The notes under the pieces were generated by a model. That model was not told the origin of the DNA. It ran no database searches and was given only the letters and a program-made list of their open reading frames with translations. A stretch of 36,804 bases of DNA from positions 167,694 to 204,497 of the forward strand of contig NW_014577068.1 in the NCBI RefSeq assembly GCF_000485595.1, in the 5' to 3' direction. The stretch comes from Priapulus caudatus. Its lineage: Eukaryota; Priapulida; Priapulimorpha; Priapulimorphida; Priapulidae. The position numbers and the translations under genes were made by a program. Shown here piece after piece: positions 32,401-36,804 of the stretch (position 1 is the stretch's first letter; every line of letters begins with the position of its first letter).

Positions 32401-35400
32401 GAGGCTTCACTAACAACACCTTCGAAAAAAAAGTGAGTGTGCTTGCTGGGCGCTATATGTTCTAGATGACCGTAAGAGCAAGCATAACCTACTATTACTA
32501 CACGCCACTGAAGATAGACATCAAGGGGTGCACACATGAAAACATTTGGATCTCACCTACCACTTCAGGATTGTGATATATATATCCTATAGGCCTATGA
32601 TTCACAACCAGGACTGTGATGCATCTCACAGGACTTCAATTAATTACTCCTCAAACTATTGCACTCCAATAAGAGTAAAGCACCCGTAGGATTGCTATTC
32701 TTCAACTCGCTCTCCCTCAAACTGCGATATGTCCTATAGGAGATGTGCATCAGATGTCCCATGTCATGTGCACCTCCCCACCGTAGAGAGAGCAATGCAT
32801 TTTACAGGGACTGTGACATGTGCCCCAACCCTGCCTGCAACATGATTGTAGTAAACAGGTCTAGCTCCTACCTGGCCTGATGGTGCCTCCTGTATGTTCC
32901 TCGCCTTACTGAGGATGTGCTGCACACAACTAACGGCGGACAGAATCAGCGTGACGTTGCTCTCCATAGGTGGCGCTGCCTGCTCGCGGTTGAGAATGCC
33001 AAACAGCCTGCTGTCGCATATGATCACGGCAAAGCAGTCAAGTGCCGACTGCAGCTCACTGGCCGTGACTACGCGCTCCGTCGAATACTTCCACTGTACC
33101 GCCTGTAGCAGTGGCAGTGTACGATTAGCTAAGCTTACACATTTCTATAATAATAATATTAATATATTATTATTATCATCATCGTTAATATTTTTAGTAT
33201 ATGATTATATATGTTAATTGGTTCCTAAGAAAATGTTGGCATAGAGATCATCAGTTTGTTATGCTATATATTGAGGTAGCAGTAGGAATCAGGGAACATT
33301 TATAAATGAACATTTTCGTTTGGGAATTGTATTTTGTAGTTGTTTATTGGGTGACAGATTGCTCTGCCTATTATAAAATATTTATACTGATATAAAATAA
33401 TTTGCAGGAAAGTGTTGCAGGTATACCAAACGATAGATTAATAAGAAATTATAATAAGTCAATTAAAATACTCTTACATTCACCAGATCAGGAGTTTATA
33501 ATATATACTTGGTCAACTTATAAACGATGATACTATATTATGCTATACTTCAGATTCCATAAATATTAATCCAGTTTGAAGGTATACACAGCCAGAACCT
33601 GCGTTTCATAATAATAATTATAGCTATTATAAATATCAGTTGTGTAATTAAATTCGAACCTCCAACATCAGAACTCCAAATCTGCAGATGTCGCACATGG
33701 CTTCCTGGCCTAGATTTAGTTGCCACGGCAACGCCTCGTGTGACTCCAGGAAGCTGGTGAGTGCCGGAGCCAGGCTGAACATGAAGCTCCACATCGGCTG
33801 TTCGCACAGAAAGCTCTCCAGCTTGCTGAGAAAGCGACCGTGCTTCCCCGATGCCAGCGTCTGTAGGAAGTTTGGCGCTTGATGGGGCGTAGGCAGACCC
33901 GCCACGATCCCACTTATATGCTGAAAGTAAATTGTGAGTTGCAACCAACACGTATTCTCATCGGAAAATTTGTTCAGTGCCGTTTCATTTGTAAGACGCA
34001 CTTTTCACAAATGCATTAAGGATATTGAACAATGACTACATATGTACCGATGTAAATTTTTCTTTATCATAATTAATCATCAATCATGAATAAATATTAA
34101 TTAATGCATTAACATGTTGATCAGCAAAATAATATTGATAACCATTTTAATAAACGACAAGTAACCTAATCATTCATCTCACTTCATTCGACCCTCCACG
34201 GCAACCAATCGGCCGTAAGTATATCGATCAACCCTCACGGTTACCTGCATCAGTGACACTCGCGACGCCCTGTAGAGCGGATGCTCGCGCTGCTCGGGGA
34301 GTCCGGGCAGCGGCAGCGGCGGCGCCACCTGCTCGCTCGGCGACATCGCGTCGCGCGCGCCGTACAGCGCGTCGACGGTCTTGCGGAGGCCGAGTGCGAC
34401 GCACGCGCGCAGCACCGCCGCGTTGAAGCCCTTCGCCTTCATCGTCGCGAGCTGGTCGGCATAGTCGAGGTTCGCGAGTAGCTTCGCGCATCCCGCCGGC
34501 GCCGCATCCGCGCGGCAGCACTGCTCCCACGTGATCGACAGCAGCCAGTCCTTGTTGACGGCGATGTCGCGCACGTGAGCGGCCGCGCTCAACGCGAGCG
34601 GGTGCGAGCGCTCGGGCGAGAGCAGCGTGCGCGGCGCGGCCGGCGCTAGCGAGTCCCGCACGCGACCCAGCAGCGTCGTGAGACGCACGTGCCGCCGCGC
34701 TAGCGCCCTCTGCTTCATCGTGTCAATGAGCTTCTCAAGGTCGTCGAGCGGCAGCTGCTCCTGACAGTTCTGCTGGGAGAGAGCGTTAAACTACCATCAC
34801 GCCCATGTTACAATCACTTACACTCTACACAGCTGCTCCTGACAGTTCTGCTGGGAGAGAGCGCGTGATGGTAGTTTAAGTTTAACGCTCTCTCCCAGCA
34901 GAACTGTCAGGAGCAGCTGTGTAGAGTGTAAGTGATTGTAACATGGGTTTGCTTCATGTAGAGTGTAAGTGGTTGTACTATGGGTGTGATGGTAGTTTAA
35001 TGTTGTCGCCTCTCTCTCTCAGCAGAGCTGTCATTCCCTCTGTAATGTAATGTATTCCCCGCTGTTTGTTCTCAGCAGAGCTGCCATTCCCTCTGTAATG
35101 TAATGTATTCCTGTAATGTAACCAGCAATAAATATGTTAAACTACCATCACACCCGTATTTGCTTCATGTAGAGTGTAAGTGGTTGTAGCCGCAGTAAAT
35201 GTGTTAAGCAACGATTACACAGCAAGTAATTATAAAGCAATAGGCTTACCCGAGGTGTATCTGCCAGCAGCATCTCCAGTCGTCGGCAGGTCACCGTGTC
35301 GCACATCCTGGCTATTGACAGGTGGTGCGTCGCAAGCATGCGATCAATCAGCAACGCCACCAGGGGGCCGCTCTGCGTGTGGTGAATCGCCTCCAGGCAG

Positions 35401-35426
35401 CGCAGCGTCTTCTTTTCTAGCGCAGG
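17987..35426 (-). CDS. htt: Huntingtin, 3' portion (exons a-p; 5' part outside window)
   Basis: Huntingtin is a very large HEAT-repeat scaffold protein of cytoplasm, vesicles and nucleus, working with HAP40 in transport and autophagy. Sixteen exons on the minus strand align in order with the C-terminal third (bridge and C-HEAT region) of vertebrate huntingtin as I recall it. Signatures include [34 protein letters not shown]-like [21 protein letters not shown], and [13 protein letters not shown] followed by AMATWSL. Every junction has GT-AG ends and phases agree throughout: a-h total 2142 nt, i-o 1215 nt, p 111 nt including the TAA, so one pass encodes 1155 residues. Exons i-o occur twice (B near h, A near p). 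The acidic linkers of the human protein are shortened here (e.g. between SGQ and VTEA). The N-terminal part, including any polyglutamine, lies right of the window. This entry spans introns; exons are listed separately. Confidence 0.95.
18477..18534. repeat. Third copy of the inverted-repeat arm (58 bp)
   Basis: Matches the inner 58 bases of the right arm at 18841-18898 with two mismatches and has the same orientation. It is therefore inverted relative to the left arm at 18677-18734, with the TATAGT array between. Confidence 0.9.
18535..18676. repeat. TATAGT/TTATAG low-complexity array
   Basis: Irregular repeats of tatatagttatag and gttgttatagtag words, flanked on both sides by inverted copies of the same 58-bp arm. 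Confidence 0.85.
18677..18898. repeat. Perfect 77-bp inverted repeat with a G-quadruplex-like loop
   Basis: Left arm 18677-18753 and right arm 18822-18898 are exact reverse complements over 77 bases. The 68-base spacer holds a fragment of the neighbouring satellite (tgcatatactctccgcata) and G runs at 18786-18791, 18793-18797, 18799-18803, 18805-18808 and 18815-18818, so hairpin and quadruplex structures are both possible. It may be a fold-back mobile element; no transposase or target-site duplication is visible. Confidence 0.92.
18899..19094. repeat. gagtatatgc satellite, inverted orientation
   Basis: Built of short ctctgcatata / ctctccgcata words. By eye its 196 bases are the exact reverse complement of 24052-24247, although the flanking exon o has the same orientation in both places. 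Confidence 0.92.
19110..19197 (-). CDS. htt: huntingtin exon o, copy A
   Basis: Acceptor gtgctcgcag, 88 nt, donor CAG/gtcagc. It encodes (L)[17 protein letters not shown] and ends FRSQ, matching human LPHVISRMGKLEQVDVN...DFYRHQ. It enters in phase 2 and leaves in phase 0. It differs from copy B by one synonymous base. Confidence 0.93.
19640..19800 (-). CDS. htt: huntingtin exon n, copy A
   Basis: 161 nt, acceptor ttttattacag, donor CT/gtatcc. It encodes VFNNLIQKG then [18 protein letters not shown] and [10 protein letters not shown], the best conserved block of the gene. It is identical to copy B. The donor was chosen because it joins exon o in frame with no gap against human huntingtin (RAL-FPHV). 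Confidence 0.95.
19990..20711. repeat. 36-bp minisatellite, about 20 units (copy A)
   Basis: Units such as atgcctgcatacgcacata + agaatgtgagcacacac run up to the donor of exon m. The period is a multiple of three, so frames stay open on both strands for up to about 260 codons; these are not proteins. Copy B has only three units. Confidence 0.95.
20712..20874 (-). CDS. htt: huntingtin exon m, copy A
   Basis: 163 nt, acceptor catgtcttgcag, donor AAG/gtgtgtgtg, the latter merging straight into the 36-bp minisatellite. It encodes [19 protein letters not shown] then [18 protein letters not shown], matching human IRKGFPCEARVVARILPQF. Phase 2 in, phase 0 out. Two synonymous differences from copy B. 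Confidence 0.95.
20875..21597 (-). other. htt: htt intron l-m, copy A
   Basis: AT-rich non-coding DNA, 723 bases, with a TATAATA-rich stretch near 21215-21290 and a short (GACA)n run near 21484-21508. Copy B (25766-26501) has the same content with a longer (GACA)n run. Confidence 0.75.
21598..21795 (-). CDS. htt: huntingtin exon l, copy A
   Basis: 198 nt, acceptor gtgtgtttag, donor CGACAG/gttact. It encodes [19 protein letters not shown] and then [16 protein letters not shown], matching human ...HSPHRAMAALGLMLTC and VIVAMERVSVLFDR. Enters with one base of a split Arg codon, leaves in phase 2. Two synonymous differences from copy B. Confidence 0.95.
21796..22227 (-). other. htt: htt intron k-l, copy A
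   Basis: 432 bases, non-coding. The part next to exon k carries four spaced copies of a ccaccaggt(g/c)gc(a/g)c-like word, the last lying inside the exon, so the exon end may have been locally duplicated. Copy B has the same arrangement. Confidence 0.6.
22228..22488 (-). CDS. htt: huntingtin exon k, copy A
   Basis: 261 nt, acceptor tgcgttgcag, donor GATCG/gtgagt. It encodes [20 protein letters not shown] and [14 protein letters not shown] ... HGLERLAL ... VVKLAVD(R), matching human [21 protein letters not shown]. It carries the single amino-acid difference between the copies: LRETDF here, LREMDF in copy B. Two further differences are synonymous. Confidence 0.95.
22531..22840. repeat. (CAGGTAAGGTA)-type minisatellite, copy A
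   Basis: Irregular mixture of caggtaaggta, caggtgaggta and aggtacaggt words. It abuts the exon j donor and ends near exon k's acceptor. On the plus strand it is a chain of CAG/GTAAG and CAG/GTGAG, i.e. consensus splice donors antisense to htt. Copy B has a longer version (27455-27878). Confidence 0.92.
22843..23030 (-). CDS. htt: huntingtin exon j, copy A
   Basis: 188 nt, acceptor cacgtacag, donor ACAAC/gtacgt. It encodes [20 protein letters not shown] and [13 protein letters not shown], matching human [28 protein letters not shown]. Phase 0 in, 2 out; the next exon's G completes the codon. About four synonymous differences from copy B. Confidence 0.95.
23031..23483 (-). other. htt: htt intron i-j, copy A
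   Basis: 453 bases, non-coding. It includes a roughly 120-base interspersed repeat at 23293-23415 that also occurs after exon h (29238-29356) and in copy B (28323-28446). Confidence 0.75.
23293..23415. repeat. Interspersed intronic repeat, copy 1
   Basis: Runs from tactcataatggtccaaaa to gcagctctgtagtaatag. Nearly identical in duplication copy B, and roughly 85 percent similar by eye at 29238-29356. Likely a small mobile element; no clear ends. Confidence 0.75.
23484..23639 (-). CDS. htt: huntingtin exon i, copy A
   Basis: 156 nt, acceptor gtattggcag, donor GGACTG/gtacgt. It encodes [18 protein letters not shown] and [13 protein letters not shown]...VIGL, matching human VVSDLFTERNQFELM and HPSEDEILAQYLV. 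Phase 0 on both sides. One synonymous difference from copy B. Confidence 0.95.
23776..23785. other. Assembly gap (10 N)
   Basis: Ten Ns join two contigs. Copy A of the duplicated htt block ends just left of the gap (homology stops near 23728). The contig to the right begins inside satellite DNA. The gap length is probably arbitrary. Confidence 0.99.
23786..24250. repeat. gagtatatgc satellite with a 118-bp higher-order unit, copy B
   Basis: Short words (gagagtatatgc, ggagatatatgg, agttatgc) are organised into a higher-order unit of 118 bp; for example gcgggag recurs at 23844, 23962 and 24080. The array starts at the contig edge, so its true length is unknown. Its last 196 bases are the reverse complement of 18899-19094. 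Confidence 0.92.
24263..24350 (-). CDS. htt: huntingtin exon o, copy B
   Basis: 88 nt, same splice sites and protein as copy A. No copy of exon p lies between this exon and the gap, only satellite. If the donor is not used, translation stays open well into the satellite in this copy. Confidence 0.9.
24510..24817. mobile_element. 308-bp MITE-like element, present only in copy B
   Basis: Terminal inverted repeats ggcgcgttcacac and gtgtgaacgcacc differ at one of 13 positions and are flanked by TA on each side. Inner subterminal repeats (agcccgctaat, gtgagctaattg) recur. Copy A lacks the element at the matching place (about 19347). No ORF looks like a transposase, so it would be non-autonomous; the superfamily is uncertain. 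Confidence 0.85.
25106..25266 (-). CDS. htt: huntingtin exon n, copy B
   Basis: 161 nt, base-for-base identical to copy A, with the same GT-AG sites. An added (ATT)n run in the flanking intron (about 25370-25392) is absent from copy A. Confidence 0.95.
25490..25600. repeat. 36-bp minisatellite, three units (copy B)
   Basis: Same unit and position as the 20-unit array of copy A, reduced to three units next to the donor of exon m. Confidence 0.95.
25603..25765 (-). CDS. htt: huntingtin exon m, copy B
   Basis: 163 nt with the same protein as copy A; two synonymous differences. Donor AAG/gtgtgtgtg leads directly into the three-unit minisatellite. Confidence 0.95.
26502..26699 (-). CDS. htt: huntingtin exon l, copy B
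   Basis: 198 nt with the same protein as copy A; synonymous changes in the Ser codon of DSYS and the Phe of MLFDR. Acceptor catgtttag. Confidence 0.95.
27152..27412 (-). CDS. htt: huntingtin exon k, copy B
   Basis: 261 nt; Met replaces the Thr of copy A in LRE(M/T)DF, the only amino-acid difference in the block. Splice sites unchanged. Confidence 0.95.
27455..27878. repeat. (CAGGTAAGGTA)-type minisatellite, copy B
   Basis: Same antisense splice-donor-like words as in copy A, about 420 bases instead of about 310, with a different order of units. Confidence 0.92.
27882..28069 (-). CDS. htt: huntingtin exon j, copy B
   Basis: 188 nt with the same protein as copy A. The donor ACAAC/gtaggt is fixed here because reading three bases further would create an in-frame TAG. 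Confidence 0.95.
28323..28446. repeat. Interspersed intronic repeat, copy 2
   Basis: Counterpart of 23293-23415 inside duplication copy B; near identical. Confidence 0.75.
28526..28681 (-). CDS. htt: huntingtin exon i, copy B
   Basis: 156 nt with the same protein as copy A. It continues the frame of exon h exactly: h ends TEAACS, i starts VVVLSDIF, aligning residue for residue with human SEVVRSLLVVSDLF. Homology to copy A ends about 85 bases upstream, near 28768. Confidence 0.95.
28682..29388 (-). other. htt: htt intron h-i
   Basis: 707 bases, non-coding. AT-rich near 28770-28890, GC-rich near 29105-29220, and a third copy of the interspersed repeat at 29238-29356 just after the exon h donor. 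Confidence 0.75.
29238..29356. repeat. Interspersed intronic repeat, copy 3
   Basis: Diverged copy of 23293-23415 with the same start (acttataatggtccaaaa) and end (gcagctctgtagtaatag). It lies about 30 bases past an exon donor, in the same orientation as the other two. Confidence 0.7.
29389..29586 (-). CDS. htt: huntingtin exon h
   Basis: 198 nt, acceptor gttcacgcag, donor TGCTCC/gtacga. It encodes [11 protein letters not shown], then [18 protein letters not shown] and [17 protein letters not shown] is shared with human huntingtin (GVDIHSCSQFLLELYSRW). The acidic stretch found in human before this motif is replaced by a short His/Arg/Ala segment. Phase 0 on both sides. Confidence 0.93.
29587..30576 (-). 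other. htt: htt intron g-h with a transposon remnant
   Basis: 990 bases, non-coding. It holds the inverted-repeat element at 29667-30005 and a pair of diverged direct repeats (about 30027-30092 and 30296-30362) sharing ttctgtttgttt, ccccgga and tacagctgaattt. Confidence 0.75.
29667..30005. mobile_element. 339-bp inverted-repeat element (MITE-like)
   Basis: Terminal arms of 41 bases (29667-29707 and 29965-30005) are inverted copies with 7 mismatches; the inner part shares tttgtttgccctcacc. The interior shows no transposase. No clear target-site duplication, so its family is open. Confidence 0.75.
30577..30739 (-). CDS. htt: huntingtin exon g
   Basis: 163 nt, acceptor gtatctacag, donor GGCCAA/gtatgt. 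It encodes (R)[19 protein letters not shown] ... SSKYTLGQ, matching human TRFGRKLSIIRGIVEQEIQ ... YKLGQ. It completes the Arg codon split from exon f and ends in phase 0. Confidence 0.93.
30740..31217 (-). other. htt: htt intron f-g
   Basis: 478 bases, AT-rich, with an (ATT)n run near 30885-30915. No coding signal. Confidence 0.75.
31218..31647 (-). CDS. htt: huntingtin exon f
   Basis: 430 nt, acceptor ccctctacag, donor ACGAG/gtgagg. It encodes [48 protein letters not shown] and [20 protein letters not shown], then [12 protein letters not shown] and [10 protein letters not shown]. Human counterparts are [40 protein letters not shown] and NKPLKALDTRF. Phase 1 in, 2 out. GC-rich, like exon b. 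Confidence 0.95.
31648..32226 (-). other. htt: htt intron e-f
   Basis: 579 bases, AT-rich, no repeats of note and no coding signal. Confidence 0.7.
32227..32380 (-). CDS. htt: huntingtin exon e
   Basis: 154 nt, acceptor ttattgttcag, donor ATCACAG/gtattc. It encodes [20 protein letters not shown] and then [13 protein letters not shown], aligning with human YITAACEMVAEMVESLQ and FLTPLLRNIIISL. The human acidic EEEEE linker just before this point is absent. Phase 0 in, 1 out. Confidence 0.85.
32381..32871 (-). other. htt: htt intron d-e
   Basis: 491 bases without coding signal or strong repeats. Confidence 0.7.
32872..33102 (-). CDS. htt: huntingtin exon d
   Basis: 231 nt, acceptor ccactgctacag, donor GGCCAG/gtagga. 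It encodes [32 protein letters not shown] and [13 protein letters not shown]. Human: ALSWHLIHE, DLQAGLDCCCLALQLPGLW, CSLIYCVHFILEA. Phase 0 on both sides. Confidence 0.9.
33103..33659 (-). other. htt: htt intron c-d
   Basis: 557 bases, strongly AT-rich with ATT/AAT clusters near 33145-33180 and 33608-33630. No coding signal. Confidence 0.7.
33660..33920 (-). CDS. htt: huntingtin exon c
   Basis: 261 nt, acceptor tttactttcag, donor TTGGAG/gttcga (GT present, weak after that). It encodes [32 protein letters not shown] and [13 protein letters not shown]. The last stretch joins exon d residue for residue against human DIVKFVVATLEALSW, which supports the weak donor. Confidence 0.88.
33921..34244 (-). 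other. htt: htt intron b-c
   Basis: 324 bases, AT-rich, no coding signal. Confidence 0.7.
34245..34772 (-). CDS. htt: huntingtin exon b
   Basis: 528 nt, the longest htt exon here; acceptor gctctctcccag (a second AG three bases later is possible), donor ATGCAG/gtaacc. It encodes [54 protein letters not shown] and [17 protein letters not shown], matching human AQLPMEELNRIQEYL, RHQRLYSLLDRFR and DKDWYVHLVKSQCW. Its first 21 bases recur in the intron (34830-34850, and inverted at 34899-34919). Phase 0 on both sides; GC-rich. Confidence 0.92.
34773..35249 (-). other. htt: htt intron a-b with fold-back duplications
   Basis: 477 bases, no independent coding. It carries a perfect 62-bp inverted repeat that includes copies of the exon b acceptor, further copies of a gtgatggtagtttaa word in both orientations, and paired gccattccctctgtaatg-like repeats (about 35028-35110). 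Confidence 0.85.
34802..34947. repeat. Perfect 62-bp inverted repeat containing the exon b acceptor
   Basis: Arms 34802-34863 and 34886-34947 are exact reverse complements with a 22-base loop. The inner 34 bases of the left arm (34830-34863) are also a direct repeat of 34752-34785, which spans the exon b acceptor. The word at 34786-34801 is inverted at 34864-34879. Confidence 0.93.
35250..35426 (-). CDS. htt: huntingtin exon a (first exon in window)
   Basis: 177 nt, acceptor ggcttcacag, donor CCTCGG/gtaagc. It encodes [20 protein letters not shown], then [21 protein letters not shown], matching human PALEKKVLQCLEGIHLSQSG and ARMVDILACRRVEMLLAAN. Phase 0 on both sides. Preceding exons lie to the right of the window. 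Confidence 0.95.
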
Positions 35427-35534
35427 CTGTGAAGCCAAGAACCACAGCAACGTTCAGAGAACAACGTGCCAAGAACCACAGCAATGTTCAGAGAACAGCG
35501 TCAGGTTCGTATGAAACATAACATCTCATGGTTA

Positions 35535-35763
35535 TCACAGCGTGAGTGAAGTTTTTATAGAGGAGGGGGCAACCCACCATGTTGAGCTTGTATAGAAGAG
35601 GGGGAGGGGGCAACCAACCATGTTGAAGTTATTACAGCACGAGTAAATAACTTGTATAGAGTAAGAGGGGCAACCCACGATGTTGAAGTTATTACAGCAC
35701 GAGTAAATAGCTTGTATAGAGAAAAAGGGGCAACCCACAATGTTGAAGTTATCACAGCATGAG
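35535..35763. repeat. 59-bp minisatellite, diverged left part
   Basis: About four units, more diverged than those to the right (ttattacagcacgagtaaat versus ttatcacagcatgagttaat). Continuous with the right part if the inserted element is removed. Confidence 0.88.
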
Positions 35764-35767
35764 TTAA

Positions 35768-36098
35768 AGGGATACTAGACTCTAGGATTTTACTGCATAC
35801 AACTGTACTTACTGTATAACAAATCGTCTATACCCACACGTAGTTGTTACCAGATACCTAATTTAATTGTTATAATTAATTATACATCAACGCTACGAAA
35901 TTGTAACGGCGCCATTGACACCCGCGACCGTGCTGCCACCCTGAAAAAGTTGTGCATTTCCCAACATATTTTGCACGTTATAGACTGAGGGCTAATTACA
36001 AAAGTGCAATGGTGATTGAACCATGACACTTTTTATGTAGCATGATTTTAACCTAAATTAACTGAAAATAACCCTAGAACCTAGAGTAAAGGATCCCT
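35768..36098. mobile_element. 331-bp TTAA-flanked MITE inserted in the minisatellite
   Basis: TTAA at 35764-35767 and 36099-36102 flanks inverted termini agggatactagactctagg and its partner ending cctagagtaaaggatccct (three mismatches in 19). Neighbouring satellite units show the empty site gagttaatagc, proving insertion at TTAA with duplication. TTAA use points to the piggyBac or Kolobok superfamilies. No transposase is encoded. Confidence 0.9.
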
Positions 36099-36102
36099 TT
36101 AA

Positions 36103-36804
36103 TAGCTTGTATAGAGTAGGAGGGCAACCCACCATGTTGAAGTTATCACAGCATGAGTGAATAGCTTGTATAGAGTAGGAGGAACAACCCACCATGTTGA
36201 AGTTATCACAGCATGAATGAATAGCTAGCATAGAGTAGGAGGGCAACTCACGATGTTGAAGTTATCACAGCATGAGGTAATAGCTTGTATAGAGTAGGAG
36301 GAGGACAACCCACCATGTTGAAGTTATCACAGCATGAGTGAATAGCTTGTATAGAGTAGGAGGACAACCCACCATGTTGAAGTTATCACAGCATGAGTTA
36401 ATAGCTTGTATAGAGTAGGAGGGCAACCCACCATGTTGAAGTTATCACAGCATGAGTTAATAGCTTGTATAGAGTAGGAGGGACAACCCACCATGTTGAA
36501 GTTATCACAGCATGAGTTAATAGCTTGTATAGAGTAGGAGGACAACCCACCATGTTGAAGTTATCACAGCGTGAGTTAATAGCTTGTATAGAGTAGCAGG
36601 ACAACCCACCATGTTGAAGTTATCACAGCGTGAGTTAATAGCTTGTATAGAGTAGGAGGACAACCCACCATGTTGAAGTTATCACAGCATGAGTTAATAG
36701 CTTGTATAGAGTAGGAGGGCAACCCACCATGTTGAAGTTATCACAGCATGAGTTAATAGCTTGTATAGAGTAGGAGGACAACCCACCATGTTGAAGTTAT
36801 CACA
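36103..36804. repeat. 59-bp minisatellite, right part
   Basis: About twelve units of gttgaagttatcacagcatg + agttaatagcttgtataga + gtaggaggacaacccaccat with few differences. The period of 59 is not a multiple of three. It runs off the window's right end. Confidence 0.95.

Larger units (their letters stand above)
35427..36804 (-). other. htt: htt intron upstream of exon a
   Basis: Nearly all repeat: a 59-bp minisatellite (35535-35763 and 36103-36804) split by a TTAA-flanked element. No exon with huntingtin similarity was found. The frames in the array (with words like YSIQAIHSCCDNFNMVGC) are repeat artefacts. Confidence 0.8.

Noticed and set aside
35535-36604. Cys-containing repeat frames (YSIQAIHSCCDNFNMVGC-like) resembling small secreted peptides
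   Set aside because: They are translations of the 59-bp minisatellite, shift frame with each unit, and lie in an htt intron.

Overview
This is nuclear DNA from an invertebrate animal. It has one long leucine-rich-repeat ORF, one many-exon gene with GT-AG introns, abundant micro- and minisatellites, short inverted-repeat transposons and a decayed LINE. A chaoptin-like gene beside an intron-rich huntingtin suggests a bilaterian, probably a protostome. The species cannot be named from the sequence. A run of 10 Ns (23776-23785) shows this is a scaffold made of joined contigs.

Layout: (1) 1-4609 is non-coding and repeat-rich, with a 26-bp minisatellite, CA/TA/GA and TC tracts, and a good TATA box at 3751. 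(2) 4610-8695, plus strand, is an uninterrupted 1361-residue ORF: signal peptide, dozens of LRRs, an LRR C-terminal cap and a hydrophobic tail, i.e. a chaoptin-like surface adhesion protein. (3) 8700-17000 is intergenic and holds a 5'-truncated, multiply broken non-LTR retrotransposon (12063-14242) sitting inside (AAT)n, plus microsatellites and a degenerate telomere-like patch. (4) 17987-35426, minus strand, is the 3' portion of huntingtin (htt). I could place eight unique exons (here a-h), a seven-exon block (i-o) that appears twice, and a short terminal exon p with the stop codon. All phases agree. One pass a-p encodes 1155 residues, up to the natural C-terminus. The 5' part of the gene lies beyond the right edge. 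(5) 35427-36804 is htt intron made of a 59-bp minisatellite, interrupted by a TTAA-flanked transposon.

The two genes converge tail to tail, with the LINE between them.

The most notable feature is the roughly 5-kb duplication of htt exons i-o: copy A 19110-23639 and copy B 24263-28681. The copies meet at the N gap and differ by about a dozen coding bases, all but one synonymous. They also differ by a 308-bp transposon, minisatellite copy number and an inverted satellite. The block is exactly 405 codons, phase 0 to phase 0, so a real tandem duplication would stay in frame. Its position at a gap makes an unmerged pair of alleles more likely. Other points worth attention are a perfect 77-bp inverted repeat around a G-quadruplex motif, a fold-back copy of an htt splice acceptor, an intronic array of splice-donor-like words on the antisense strand, and several MITE-like elements. 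I found no tRNA, rRNA or CRISPR and no sign of bacterial DNA.
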